64,000 nucleotides of DNA from Flagellimonas maritima (lineage in GTDB: Bacteria > Bacteroidota > Bacteroidia > Flavobacteriales > Flavobacteriaceae). The stretch spans positions 1,483,501 to 1,547,500 of the forward strand of contig NZ_CP030104.1 in NCBI RefSeq assembly GCF_003269425.1, written 5' to 3'. Every line of letters begins with the position of its first letter. Within the stretch, counting starts at the first letter, position 1. The notes below the pieces were generated by a model. The model saw only the letters and a list, made by a program, of their open reading frames with translations, searched no databases and was not told the DNA's origin. The translations under genes and the position numbers were made by a program. Of the stretch, positions 17,528 through 26,173 are shown one piece after another.

Positions 17528-18886
17528 ATGAAACATCTTAGCAAATTATTAGTTGTTGCCCTAGTATTTATAGGAGCCAACAACATACAAGCGCAAGACG
17601 AGAATAATCCATGGCAGATTAGTTTTGGAGTTAACGCGATTGACGTTTACCCAACTAATGACGAGAACAATCCTTTTTCAAGCACAACATTGTTTGATGA
17701 GTATTTCAACGCATCTGATCACTGGAACATCTTGCCTTCTGTTTCTTTTGTATCTGTTTCCAAGTACGTTGGGAATGGTTTTTCAGTTGGTGCAAGAGGT
17801 TCTTTGAACAGAATCGAGAAATTGGGAGATCAGCCAGTTGACGATCTTTCTCACTATGCTATAGATGGTACCATTAAATACAATTTCCTTAAGAATACCA
17901 CAATTGACCCATTCGTTGAAATCGGTGGTGGTTATACTTGGGTTGATGAAATTGGTGCTGGAACTGCAAATGGTGGTATTGGTGTTAATTTTTGGTTTTC
18001 AGAAAATATTGGTCTGACCTTACAAACACAATATAAGCATGCTTTTGAAGATTACTTAGTTAAGCATTTCCAACACATGGCAGGTCTTAGCATCAAATTT
18101 GGTGGAACTGATACTGACGGTGATGGAATATATGATAAAGACGATGCTTGTCCAGAAGTTGCTGGTCTAGAAGCATTCAACGGTTGTCCAGATTCTGATG
18201 GCGATGGCATTGAAGATAGTAAAGATAGCTGTCCTAACGAAGCTGGTTCTAAAGAAATGAACGGTTGTCCAGATGCTGACGGTGACGGTGTTGCCGATAA
18301 GGATGATGCTTGTCCTAATGAAGCTGGTCTAGAAGCTTTAGCTGGTTGTCCAGATGCTGACGGTGACGGTGTTGCCGATAAGGATGATGATTGTCCTAAC
18401 GAAGCTGGTCCTGCTGAAAACAAAGGATGTCCATGGCCTGATAAAGATGGAGATAGCGTATTGGATAAAGACGATCAATGTCCAGATGTACCTGGTACTG
18501 TTGCTAACAATGGTTGTCCAGAAGTAACTGCCGAAGTTCAGAAACAATTGAACGACTACGCAAGAACTATCTTGTTCGATACTGGTAAATCTACCATAAA
18601 AGCTGAGTCTACGTCTGTAATGGTGGATATCATCCAAATCTTGAACGAGTATCCAACTGCTAAGTTTACAGTTGAAGGACACACTGATAGTGTTGGTAGT
18701 GATAAATTGAACCAAAACCTTTCTGAGTCAAGAGCTCTTTCTGTAAAAGAATTCTTGGTAGAAAAAGGAATTGAGGAATTCAGATTGTCCGCTATAGGTT
18801 ATGGAGAAGAGAAACCTATTGCTACTAATAATACTAGAGCTGGTAGAGCTCAAAACAGAAGAGTTGAAATCAACTTGGTAAAATAA
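17528..18886 (+). CDS. OmpA-family outer-membrane protein with thrombospondin type 3 repeats
   Basis: The 452-residue protein has a signal peptide ([22 protein letters not shown]) and an N-terminal ~170-residue beta barrel. Four to five Ca-binding TSP3 repeats of the DxDGDGxxDxxDxCP type follow (about residues 195-335). A C-terminal OmpA peptidoglycan-binding domain completes it ([45 protein letters not shown]). It tethers the outer membrane to peptidoglycan and is among the most abundant envelope proteins in the group. I use ATG 17528; a TTG six bases earlier is less likely. Two adjacent TSP3 units are almost identical at DNA level. Confidence 0.93.
   Translation: MKHLSKLLVVALVFIGANNIQAQDENNPWQISFGVNAIDVYPTNDENNPFSSTTLFDEYFNASDHWNILPSVSFVSVSKYVGNGFSVGARGSLNRIEKLGDQPVDDLSHYAIDGTIKYNFLKNTTIDPFVEIGGGYTWVDEIGAGTANGGIGVNFWFSENIGLTLQTQYKHAFEDYLVKHFQHMAGLSIKFGGTDTDGDGIYDKDDACPEVAGLEAFNGCPDSDGDGIEDSKDSCPNEAGSKEMNGCPDADGDGVADKDDACPNEAGLEALAGCPDADGDGVADKDDDCPNEAGPAENKGCPWPDKDGDSVLDKDDQCPDVPGTVANNGCPEVTAEVQKQLNDYARTILFDTGKSTIKAESTSVMVDIIQILNEYPTAKFTVEGHTDSVGSDKLNQNLSESRALSVKEFLVEKGIEEFRLSAIGYGEEKPIATNNTRAGRAQNRRVEINLVK
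18263..18424 (+). repeat. 81-bp tandem repeat inside the OmpA-family gene
   Basis: Units 18263-18343 and 18344-18424 each encode one 27-residue TSP3 step. Their first ~46 bases, starting GGTTGTCCAGATGCTGACGG, are identical including synonymous sites. This implies recent duplication or gene conversion and allows slippage that would change repeat number in frame. Confidence 0.85.
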
Positions 18887-18914
18887 TTATTAGAAAATAA
18901 TATTTTCTATATAG

Positions 18915-18944
18915 AAAAAGGCTCTGCAAATGCAGAGCCTTTTT
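18915..18944 (+). terminator. Terminator after the OmpA-family gene
   Basis: AAAAAGGCTCTGCA and TGCAGAGCCTTTTT form a 14-bp stem, with more T after it. It lies only 11 bases before the ATG of the AddB-like gene, leaving no room for a promoter there. Expression of that gene must come from read-through or from a start within the ompA coding region. Confidence 0.85.
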
Positions 18945-18955
18945 TATTTTAGCAT

Positions 18956-21682
18956 ATGCAGCAAAAATTTCTTGAATATGTATTGGAGGATCTACAAAGG
19001 AAAAAAGTAGCATTGGATACATGCACTTTCGTGCTGCCAAGTAAACGTTCTGGAATTTTTTTAAAACAATATATTTCTTCTATTCTATCTAAAAATATCT
19101 TCAGTCCTAAGATTTTATCCATTGAAGATTTTGTTCTACAGATAGCCGAATTAAAGCAAATTTCCAATATTGAATTGTTATTGGAGTTTTATAAAGTTTA
19201 TAAATCGTCAAAAATAAAAGCTCACGATGATTTTTATACATTTCTGAAATGGGGCCAAACATTATTACAAGATTTTAATGAAATAGACAGGTTTCTTATA
19301 CCACCCAAGGATATACTAAATTATTTATCTGCAATAAAAGAGTTGAACCATTGGTCTTTGAAAAAAGAGAAGACCGAATTGATACAAAATTATCTGAACC
19401 AATGGAACAATCTTGAATCACTATACGACTCACTGACAAAATCGCTATTGGCTCAAAAAAAAGGGTATCAAGGTCTTATTTACAGGGAAGCGGCTAAAAA
19501 TGTGATTAATAATTATGATAAAAACGAACATCATACTATTGTTTTTGTTGGCTTCAATGCACTAAATACTGCTGAATCCAATATTATCCAATATTTTCTT
19601 TTAGAGAATAATAGCTATATCTATTGGGATATCGATTCGTACTTTCTTGATGATAAAATTCATGATGCAAGTCTTTTCATCAGAAACTACAAAAGAGATT
19701 GGCCTTACTACAAATCAAATTCCCTTAAAGGAATTCATAATACATATATATCCAATAAGAATATTTCAATAACAGGCGTTCCAAAGAATGTTTCCCAAGC
19801 TAAATATGTAGGGGAGTTATTACGGAAAATCCATTCTAAATCAACCATAGGTCTAAAAGACACTGCACTTGTCCTTTCGGACGAAACTCTTTTAAATCCT
19901 ATATTAAATGCAATTCCTTCAGAAATAAAGGAAACCAATATTACTATGGGAATTCCACTTGCACAAACAATTTTGTATTCGTTTTTCTTGACTTTTCTAG
20001 AACTGAACGAAGCCAGAACAGAAAAAGGGTGGTTTTACAAAGATGTACTCAAGTTTCTTTCCAACCCACATACATTAATCTTATTAACTTCAGAACAAAA
20101 GAATTTTGCCGAAATCATATCAAGGGACATCAAACGGAACAACCTACTCTATTTTCGCCCCCAGAGCGGTGTTGCAAATTTAGAACTGAACAGGATTCTC
20201 AATTATATATTCCCTCTAAAAAAAGTTTCTCCCCAGTTTTGGATAAGTAACTGTTTATCTTTAATAGAAGCTCTAAAAGAAATATATCAGAAAGAAAACA
20301 AAACTTTGGAGCTTGAACATCTATATAGATTTTACAAACTATTTAACCAACTGGACAAACATGTAAAAGATACCGGGTTTATAAAAGACCTTAAATCCAT
20401 AAAGAGCTTTTTTAAGCAATTAGCCGCTATAGAGACTTTGGATTTTATTGGTGAACCACTTTCCGGACTACAGATTATGGGGATGTTGGAAAGTAGAAAT
20501 CTGGATTTTGAAACAATTATAATCACATCTGTCAATGAAGGTATTCTTCCATCTGGCAAATCAAACAATTCATTCATTCCTTTTGATGTAAAACGAGAAT
20601 ATGGCCTCCCTACTTACAAAGAAAAAGATGCCATATACACGTATCATTTTTATAGATTGATTCAACGTGCCAAAAATGTTTATATCACTTATAATACAGA
20701 GCCAGATGTTCTTGAGGGCGGTGAACGAAGTAGATTGATAAATCAACTGCTGACGGATGAAAACATCAACCAATATACCTCACATAACATTGCTTCTCCA
20801 ACGGTTTATATTTCCCAACCAACTACACCTGAAATTAAAAAAAGCCCTTCACTTTTTAAAGCAATCAAAACTTTTGCGGAAAATGGCTTTTCTCCAACAG
20901 CACTAACCAATTACATTAGAAACCCCCTTGAATTTTATAAAAAGAACATTTTAAAAATAAACGATATTGACCAGGTAGAAGAGACGATTGCAGCCAATAC
21001 TTTTGGTACAATAGTTCATGACAGTCTTGAGGAACTATATAAGCCGTTTATTGGAAAAATCCTTGTTACGGAAGCAATGGTTTCTATGAAATTGGGGATT
21101 TCAGCAACAGTCAAAAAAAAATTTGAACAAAACTTGTCAGGAGCAGATGTTTCCAAGGGGAAGTTCCTTTTGGTCTATAGGGTCATAGTGAAATATATAG
21201 AGCGCTTTGTTGATATGGAAATAGAGCAAATACAAGAGCAAGATGTAAAGATTTTGGGGCTAGAAGAAAAATATTCAGTCATGCTTAATTTTCCCGAACT
21301 GGAATTTCCTATTAAGCTCAAAGGAACGTTGGATAGGATAGACGAAGTTAATGGGACCTTGCGAATAATAGATTATAAGACAGGAAAGGTTGAACCAAAA
21401 AATGTAAAAGTAGTTGATTGGGAGGAATTGATTACTGATTATGACAAGAGCAAAGCATTTCAACTGCTTTGCTATGCGTATTTATATTCTAAAGAAAATA
21501 ATGCACAAGTTTTACAAGCTGGCATCTATTCCTTCAAAAATTTAGGGCAAGGGTTTCAACCTTTCATCAATAATGATATTACCATAACACCCGATATTTT
21601 GGATACTTTTGAAAAACACCTCAAAAAATTGATATTGGAAATCTGTGACTTAAAAATCCCTTTTGTGGAGAAAAAAGTTTGA
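18956..21682 (+). CDS. AddB-like PD-(D/E)XK nuclease
   Basis: The 908-residue protein starts with the AddB-type TFVLPSKRSGIFLKQYIS and has an inactive helicase-like body (GIPLAQTILYSFFLTFLEL, IQIMGMLESRNLDFETIIITSVNEGILP). It ends in a nuclease domain: TFGTIVHDSLEELY, LKGTLDRIDEVNGTLRIIDYKTGKV and KAFQLLCYAYLY. The four-cysteine Fe-S arrangement of Bacillus AddB is not present. It pairs functionally with the AddA-like gene, from which it is separated by kbl and the ompA-type gene. The start is immediately behind a terminator. Confidence 0.85.
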   Translation: MQQKFLEYVLEDLQRKKVALDTCTFVLPSKRSGIFLKQYISSILSKNIFSPKILSIEDFVLQIAELKQISNIELLLEFYKVYKSSKIKAHDDFYTFLKWGQTLLQDFNEIDRFLIPPKDILNYLSAIKELNHWSLKKEKTELIQNYLNQWNNLESLYDSLTKSLLAQKKGYQGLIYREAAKNVINNYDKNEHHTIVFVGFNALNTAESNIIQYFLLENNSYIYWDIDSYFLDDKIHDASLFIRNYKRDWPYYKSNSLKGIHNTYISNKNISITGVPKNVSQAKYVGELLRKIHSKSTIGLKDTALVLSDETLLNPILNAIPSEIKETNITMGIPLAQTILYSFFLTFLELNEARTEKGWFYKDVLKFLSNPHTLILLTSEQKNFAEIISRDIKRNNLLYFRPQSGVANLELNRILNYIFPLKKVSPQFWISNCLSLIEALKEIYQKENKTLELEHLYRFYKLFNQLDKHVKDTGFIKDLKSIKSFFKQLAAIETLDFIGEPLSGLQIMGMLESRNLDFETIIITSVNEGILPSGKSNNSFIPFDVKREYGLPTYKEKDAIYTYHFYRLIQRAKNVYITYNTEPDVLEGGERSRLINQLLTDENINQYTSHNIASPTVYISQPTTPEIKKSPSLFKAIKTFAENGFSPTALTNYIRNPLEFYKKNILKINDIDQVEETIAANTFGTIVHDSLEELYKPFIGKILVTEAMVSMKLGISATVKKKFEQNLSGADVSKGKFLLVYRVIVKYIERFVDMEIEQIQEQDVKILGLEEKYSVMLNFPELEFPIKLKGTLDRIDEVNGTLRIIDYKTGKVEPKNVKVVDWEELITDYDKSKAFQLLCYAYLYSKENNAQVLQAGIYSFKNLGQGFQPFINNDITITPDILDTFEKHLKKLILEICDLKIPFVEKKV

Positions 21683-21689
21683 TGTCTTT

Positions 21690-22400
21690 TCACTTTAAGT
21701 CGGGTCGGGTCGGTCTTACTTCTATTTTACTTGGCAAGGTACGTGGGTGCATCAACAGTAAGTCGACCACCAATTTACCAATATCCGCTGCCTGTATTTT
21801 CCAAGAATCTTTTTCCGAGGGATCATTGCCATTAAAGTGAGTCGCTACAGAACCTGGCATAATGGTAGTTACCTTAATATTATGCTTTCTTAAATCCAAC
21901 ATTGCGGCTTGGGTAAAGCCCACCACTCCAAATTTAGTTGCGTTATAGCCTGCACCCTGTGCAAAAAAGTTGGTCCCCGCCAAACTAGCAACAGTTATAT
22001 AGTAACCTTCGGACTTTTTTAAAGCTTCAACAGATGCTCTGAGTGTATGAAAAACACCGTTGAGGTTAGTATTGACCATCTGATGCCAATCGCTTTCGTT
22101 CATTTCATCTATCGGAGCAAAATGTCCTACTCCCGCATTGGCCAATACCAAATCTACCTGTCCCCATTTTTCAAGAACCTTTTCAATAGCATTGACCTCG
22201 TCAGTGAGCTTTGATACATCTGAAACGATTACTAAAACATTTTCTTTATGATTTAAGTCTTTCACTGCATTTTGTAAACGCTCTTCACTTCTCCCACTTA
22301 TGGCTACCTTCATGCCTTGATTTAGTAAAGATTGTGCTACACCATATCCTATTCCCTTGCTTCCCCCTGTTATATATGCTACTTTACCTTTCAAATCCAT
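21690..22400 (-). CDS. Short-chain dehydrogenase/reductase
   Basis: The 236-residue NAD(P)-dependent oxidoreductase has the Rossmann entry VAYITGGSKGIGYGVA, the NAG motif LVLANAGVGH, and a catalytic Ser in TVASLAGTN with Tyr/Lys in GAGYNATKFG. The substrate is unknown. I use ATG 22398-22400 (MDLKGKVAYI), since residues further upstream are not part of the fold. It converges on the AddB-like gene with 7 bases between the stops. Confidence 0.9.
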   Translation of the reverse strand: MDLKGKVAYITGGSKGIGYGVAQSLLNQGMKVAISGRSEERLQNAVKDLNHKENVLVIVSDVSKLTDEVNAIEKVLEKWGQVDLVLANAGVGHFAPIDEMNESDWHQMVNTNLNGVFHTLRASVEALKKSEGYYITVASLAGTNFFAQGAGYNATKFGVVGFTQAAMLDLRKHNIKVTTIMPGSVATHFNGNDPSEKDSWKIQAADIGKLVVDLLLMHPRTLPSKIEVRPTRPDLK

Positions 22401-22452
22401 AGTATTCTTTATTTTAAGTAACAAAAATCGGAAAATTCAGTAATAATAAAGC

Positions 22453-22481
22453 GAAAGCCAATCAAAATTTGATTGGCTTTC
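22453..22481. other. Hairpin in a 463-base gene-free stretch
   Basis: GAAAGCCAATCAAA and its exact complement TTTGATTGGCTTTC form a 14-bp inverted repeat with a one-base centre. There is no T-run, so it is at best a weak terminator; it could be a protein site in the leader of the dehydrogenase gene. The rest of 22401-22863 shows only short open frames without good starts. Confidence 0.5.
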
Positions 22482-22863
22482 CAGAACACATTTCATTAAC
22501 CAACATACTTAAAAAATCTAAACTTTATTCTCGAAAATAACACTACATTATTAAAACTATCTGTAGATTCATTATCCTGAAGTTCACGAGTGTAACTTTT
22601 AAAGGTGCTATAAATCGCATCATATAGTTTTTATCCCTACAAAAAATAGGGGCCCGATCAAAAGCTTGGCGAGAAAAATGGTCGTAATAACTGTCTTTAT
22701 ATTTAGAATTCATGATGGATGGAAGGCTCGCTAATCTAATTTTATTTGACAATAATGAAAATGGAAGATATAATAATTACTACGACTAAGAGTCTGCCTA
22801 CAAAAAAGGTTGCGCCATAATAGACTTTTTAGGAGGGTACAAAGAAGCAGAATCCTATAATAC

Positions 22864-23337
22864 TTATTTTGAACTTACCGAAGCAACGGTCATATAAAAC
22901 CTTTCTTTTTTTTTAGAAGTCGCTCCCAATTGATTATAAAATTTTATGGCCCCATAATTAAAATCCGGGGTTTGCCATTGTATTTCTTTACACTTCATTT
23001 TTTCTGCTTCTAGCTTAATTCTGGCAATGAGTTTTTTGCCAATCCCTAAACCCCTCGCAAAATCCTTTAGAAAAAGACAGTCCATATAAATGTAATCACA
23101 GGCTTCCCAAGTTGAGTATTGCTTCATATACGTTGCATAACCAATCAATTGCTTCTTGCTCTCAACAACCAGACAGTAAAGCCTCTGTTTATTTCCGAAT
23201 AAATCGTTCCCTAATTTAAAATCTTTTGAGTTTCTTGAAAAACCGGTTTGCTCATAGATGGCATGGGCTTCGCATAAGTCGATTATTGTTTCAATGTCAG
23301 CGGGCCGTGCAAAACGTATTTTCGGGACTATCTTCAT
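22864..23337 (-). CDS. GNAT-family N-acetyltransferase
   Basis: The 157-residue protein has the single GNAT fold. RFARPADIETIIDLC starts it, MDCLFLKDFARGLGIGKKLIARI contains the acetyl-CoA pyrophosphate loop RGLGIG, and NYGAIKFYNQLGATSKKKERFY closes it. The acceptor substrate is unknown. Its first 41 bases overlap the end of the small membrane protein gene upstream. Confidence 0.88.
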   Translation of the reverse strand: MKIVPKIRFARPADIETIIDLCEAHAIYEQTGFSRNSKDFKLGNDLFGNKQRLYCLVVESKKQLIGYATYMKQYSTWEACDYIYMDCLFLKDFARGLGIGKKLIARIKLEAEKMKCKEIQWQTPDFNYGAIKFYNQLGATSKKKERFYMTVASVSSK

Positions 23338-23518
23338 TTCTTGGTCTGATTTTGTTTTTTGGAATAGATATTTTTCTATCTTTTAAAGCATCTTTTTGAA
23401 TGCCGTTTTTACCTATCCTTTCACCCTTTTGAACTTCAGAATAATTCACAACTACAAAACAGATTGCCAATACAAATAAAAAAGCGAAAACACTACGGAT
23501 TTTATTTTCTGTAAACAT
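23297..23518 (-). CDS. Possible small single-pass membrane protein (73 aa)
   Basis: A 73-codon frame begins with a clear transmembrane segment (SVFAFLFVLAICFVVVNYS) followed by a basic, disordered tail. It overlaps the GNAT start by 41 bases in a different frame. No family is recognised; the helix after a short charged start is the main support. Confidence 0.4.
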   Translation of the reverse strand: MFTENKIRSVFAFLFVLAICFVVVNYSEVQKGERIGKNGIQKDALKDRKISIPKNKIRPRNEDSPENTFCTAR

Positions 23519-23558
23519 TTGTTCAAGTTTAATTTTTATGATAGTTATGGCATTCTAT

Positions 23559-24017
23559 TTATAAGTGATCCAAAAGATAATTGTCAAAATTTGGATTTTT
23601 GTCAAGAACATTTTCAATCCAAGCTTTACGTTCATGAGCAAAAACCTCTAATTCCCAAACACAGAGCAAAGCATTTGTTTTATAAGGCGAAGAAGTAATT
23701 TGCAAAGGGTTCTCTTGAGTTGAAAAGTATACTTTTGACTGTATCATTTCACCGCCTGTCCACCAACTCAATAAAATCCAAGTGCCTTCTCTGGCCTCAT
23801 GGACTATTAAAAAAGCCACTTTGTAATTTTGGAGTTTCAAAGAATCAACTTCCAATAACCAGTTTGGGAGTTCAGACAAGGTTTTTTTTAAATTTTTTTT
23901 TGATTGAAAACTTTGGTTATTTGTTATTGTGTAAAGTTTTACTTTCCAATTACTGAATTGGCGTACTCCCAAAAAGTCGATCAATCTTGGTTTGTATATT
24001 TCAAAATTGTGCGTCAT
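23559..24017 (-). CDS. Conserved-looking hypothetical protein (152 aa)
   Basis: A 152-residue soluble alpha/beta protein rich in tryptophan (TWILLSWWTGGEM, LCVWELEVFAHERKAW). I do not recognise a named family. It has no signal peptide and no membrane segment. Its start overlaps the stop of the DUF1272 gene by 4 bases (ATGA), so it belongs to the DinB-DUF1272 operon and is probably translated by coupling. Confidence 0.75.
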   Translation of the reverse strand: MTHNFEIYKPRLIDFLGVRQFSNWKVKLYTITNNQSFQSKKNLKKTLSELPNWLLEVDSLKLQNYKVAFLIVHEAREGTWILLSWWTGGEMIQSKVYFSTQENPLQITSSPYKTNALLCVWELEVFAHERKAWIENVLDKNPNFDNYLLDHL

Positions 24018-24304
24018 CTTTCTTCGGGTTTTATTTTACCATATTTTTTAATCAGTTTATTGGCTTCCGTTATATTTTTGGGCATGAAGACACGTTTTAA
24101 TGAAGCAGGGTGCTTTTGAAGCATTTTTTTTGGTCGTATAGGTCTTTTTTCAAAATTTCCTCCACAGCTTGGGCATACATTCTTAAATAACTTAATAGCA
24201 CACTCCTTGCAATAAGTACATTCAAAAGAGCAAATCATCGCTTCAGGTGATTCATTTGGAAGGTTCTTGTTACAGTGTTCGCAGTTTGTTCTTAATTCCA
24301 ACAT
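24014..24304 (-). CDS. DUF1272 domain protein (zinc-ribbon-like)
   Basis: The 96-residue protein opens with the DUF1272 pattern MLELRTNCEHCNKNLP, then ICSFECTYCKECA and NVCPSCGGNFEKRP. These give four CxxC-type pairs that should bind two zinc ions. A basic helical tail follows. The function is unknown. The ATG directly follows the DinB stop and the end overlaps the next start. Confidence 0.88.
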   Translation of the reverse strand: MLELRTNCEHCNKNLPNESPEAMICSFECTYCKECAIKLFKNVCPSCGGNFEKRPIRPKKMLQKHPASLKRVFMPKNITEANKLIKKYGKIKPEER

Positions 24305-24823
24305 TTACAAATATTTTTCTTTTATAATATCCATATGCCAAATCTCATGGCCTAAAATGATAAAGGCGGCAGCCCTTGCCGATATTGCATTGCCGTCAGC
24401 ATTTCCAATATATGATAAATTGTTATCCGTTAAGCTGCCCAATAGGCTTATTGAACCTTGGCGATTTATTCTAAACTCTGCAATAAGTGCGCTTATTGGT
24501 TTATTACTGGCACCTGAAGGGGCAACATAAATATTTTGGTCAAAACCTGCAAGGTGCAACTTGTCTCTCCGAGCTATTCGGAAACATCTGTATATAAAGA
24601 TACGTTCGGTATCTATTAGGTGCTGAAGAATTTCCTTGACCGTCCATTTATGTTTTTCATATCTAAAATCCAGTTTTTCTTCTGGAATGCTATTAAAAAA
24701 ATCAATCAAAACTTCAGATTGGGTTTTAAAACCTTTCCGTAGTTCTACTGTGCTTTTTAATTTATTAATGTATCTGCTATAATATGAATCAAACTCATTA
24801 TCATTCAATTGATTTGTGGTCAT
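24305..24823 (-). CDS. DinB-family protein
   Basis: The 172-residue four-helix protein has the DinB/YfiT metal site: His in VKEILQHLIDTERIF and two His in ILGHEIWHMDIIKEKYL. Members include thiol transferases and metal-dependent hydrolases; the activity here is unknown. It is the first gene of a three-gene - strand operon and is divergent from the Lrp-type regulator at 24943. Confidence 0.88.
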   Translation of the reverse strand: MTTNQLNDNEFDSYYSRYINKLKSTVELRKGFKTQSEVLIDFFNSIPEEKLDFRYEKHKWTVKEILQHLIDTERIFIYRCFRIARRDKLHLAGFDQNIYVAPSGASNKPISALIAEFRINRQGSISLLGSLTDNNLSYIGNADGNAISARAAAFIILGHEIWHMDIIKEKYL

Positions 24824-24942
24824 TTCATGTATTTTTTATACCATAAAAGTAGAATTAAAGTTGTTCTTATCACATTTCTTAATAACGAATAAACAATGAA
24901 TTGTATTATATTTAAATGTTTTTTTGAATTAAAACATTATTT

Positions 24943-25386
24943 ATGAAAGTTGATGAGATAAATTGGAAAATATTAAAAATCTTACAAACGAATGCGAGAA
25001 GTGCCCTAAAAGATATTGCTACCGAAGTGGGACTTTCCTCCCCTACGGTAGCAGAACGAATTCAAAAGATGGAAGAAGCAGGTATTATTAAAAGCTATAG
25101 TTCAAAAATAAACATGGAGCGATTGGGCTATTTGCTTAGTGTTTATATTTCGATAAAAATCCGTTTTGGTCAGGTGCAACATTTTGAAGAATACATCTCA
25201 TCCGTACCCGAAATCTGTGAATGCCACAAATTGACAGGGCATGATTGTATGCTAATGAAGGGATATGTTAGAGACCCAAAACATTTGGAAAACTTAAACG
25301 CAAGACTTGCAGTTTACGGAGAGTTGACCACTTCGCTAATTCTAAATACGATTATGGATAATAAAATTTACAGTGGGCATTTTTAA
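24943..25386 (+). CDS. Lrp/AsnC-family transcriptional regulator
   Basis: The 147-residue protein has an N-terminal winged HTH (INWKILKILQTNARSALKDIATEVGLSSPTVAERIQKME) and a C-terminal RAM ligand domain (LSVYISIKIRF, VPEICECHKLTGHDCMLMKGYV). It is probably amino-acid responsive and autoregulated. The 119-base gap to the divergent DinB operon is a likely control region, but no site is certain. Confidence 0.92.
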   Translation: MKVDEINWKILKILQTNARSALKDIATEVGLSSPTVAERIQKMEEAGIIKSYSSKINMERLGYLLSVYISIKIRFGQVQHFEEYISSVPEICECHKLTGHDCMLMKGYVRDPKHLENLNARLAVYGELTTSLILNTIMDNKIYSGHF

Positions 25387-25433
25387 ATTTTCCTTTTAAT
25401 CTGTTGGTAGGCTTGGCATTTCATCCTCTCCCA

Positions 25434-25640
25434 TTATTTCAAATAAGTGAAAGTGTCCACCATTTCATACTTTGGGCTTCTACTTATAAAATCACGATAA
25501 AAAGCAGTATGGCTAGCGCCCATTAAAATAAAGACCCTATCATCTTTTGTGAGCGGTATTCTATTTAAATTTGAATACATTCTAAGATTTCTCTGATAGT
25601 ATTTTGCTGCTTCATCAGCCCCCTCAAAACCATCTTTTAT
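25434..25640 (-). pseudogene. 3' remnant of a DUF5694-like gene
   Basis: On the - strand a frame of 68 codons runs from an in-frame TGA at 25641-25643 to TAA at 25434. It reads GADEAAKYYQRNLRMYSNL ... DDRVFILMGASHTAFYRDF ... VDTFTYLK, which is the conserved C-terminal end of DUF5694-type proteins (a TraB/ChaN-like fold). There is no start codon and no N-terminal part upstream, where the sequence becomes very AT-rich. It is a truncated, dead gene. Confidence 0.65.
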
Positions 25641-25837
25641 TCACCGTTGAAATATTTAGGAACAATGACAATACATAAGTTCATCTTAAGTATGAAAAAC
25701 TTCTAATTTCTCATAGCCCCTTTTTTTATTTACTGGATAATACTGGAATCAAGACTATGTTTTTTGATTGGCGACCAAGAATATTCTCCAAAAGACCTGG
25801 CCGTTCAAGTGTTTAAAAAAAATTTCTGCCCTGTCTC

Positions 25838-25912
25838 TTTTTAGGGTTACGAAATGAACAAAAACCTTTTATTTTCTTCTAATATTTTTAATAGATATAA
25901 AAATGGGCGAAT
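25838..25912 (+). repeat. Direct repeat, left copy
   Basis: TTTTTAGGGTTACGAAATGA (25838-25857) and the following ~50 bases recur in the same orientation at 31625 with few changes near the start (ACGAAATG against ACTAAATG) and looser similarity after, including a shared GGCGAATA. It lies in a gene-free, decayed stretch (25641-26173) holding only short open fragments on both strands, among them a + strand piece ending KKNFCPVSF at the repeat edge. Confidence 0.6.
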
Positions 25913-26173
25913 AGGTGATTTAATGGAAGAAAGCGGATTATCTACGATTTAAGATTGAACTCATTTAAAGAATTTGAAAATTAGTGTTTTTAAAAAACGG
26001 ATTTTGGTGTTTGGCTTTTAAGAATCAATAAGCTTTAAGAAACACAACGTTTTACGCCAACATAAAATCAAAATACGATTGCTTACTATGGTCTTGTTTG
26101 TCATAATTATAAACTGATAAAACAAAAAACTGGGAATTCAGTTTTATACAGTTTGAGATGATATGCCTAACCA

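Noticed and set aside
18052..18423. Antisense frame rich in Ser/Pro repeats under the TSP3 region
   Set aside because: Its repetitiveness is the mirror of the TSP3 DNA repeat; no start context or family.
22543..22752. A 69-codon - strand frame in the gap before the dehydrogenase gene
   Set aside because: Residue use is unlike neighbouring genes, there is no start signal and no family; other frames in the same stretch are equally open.
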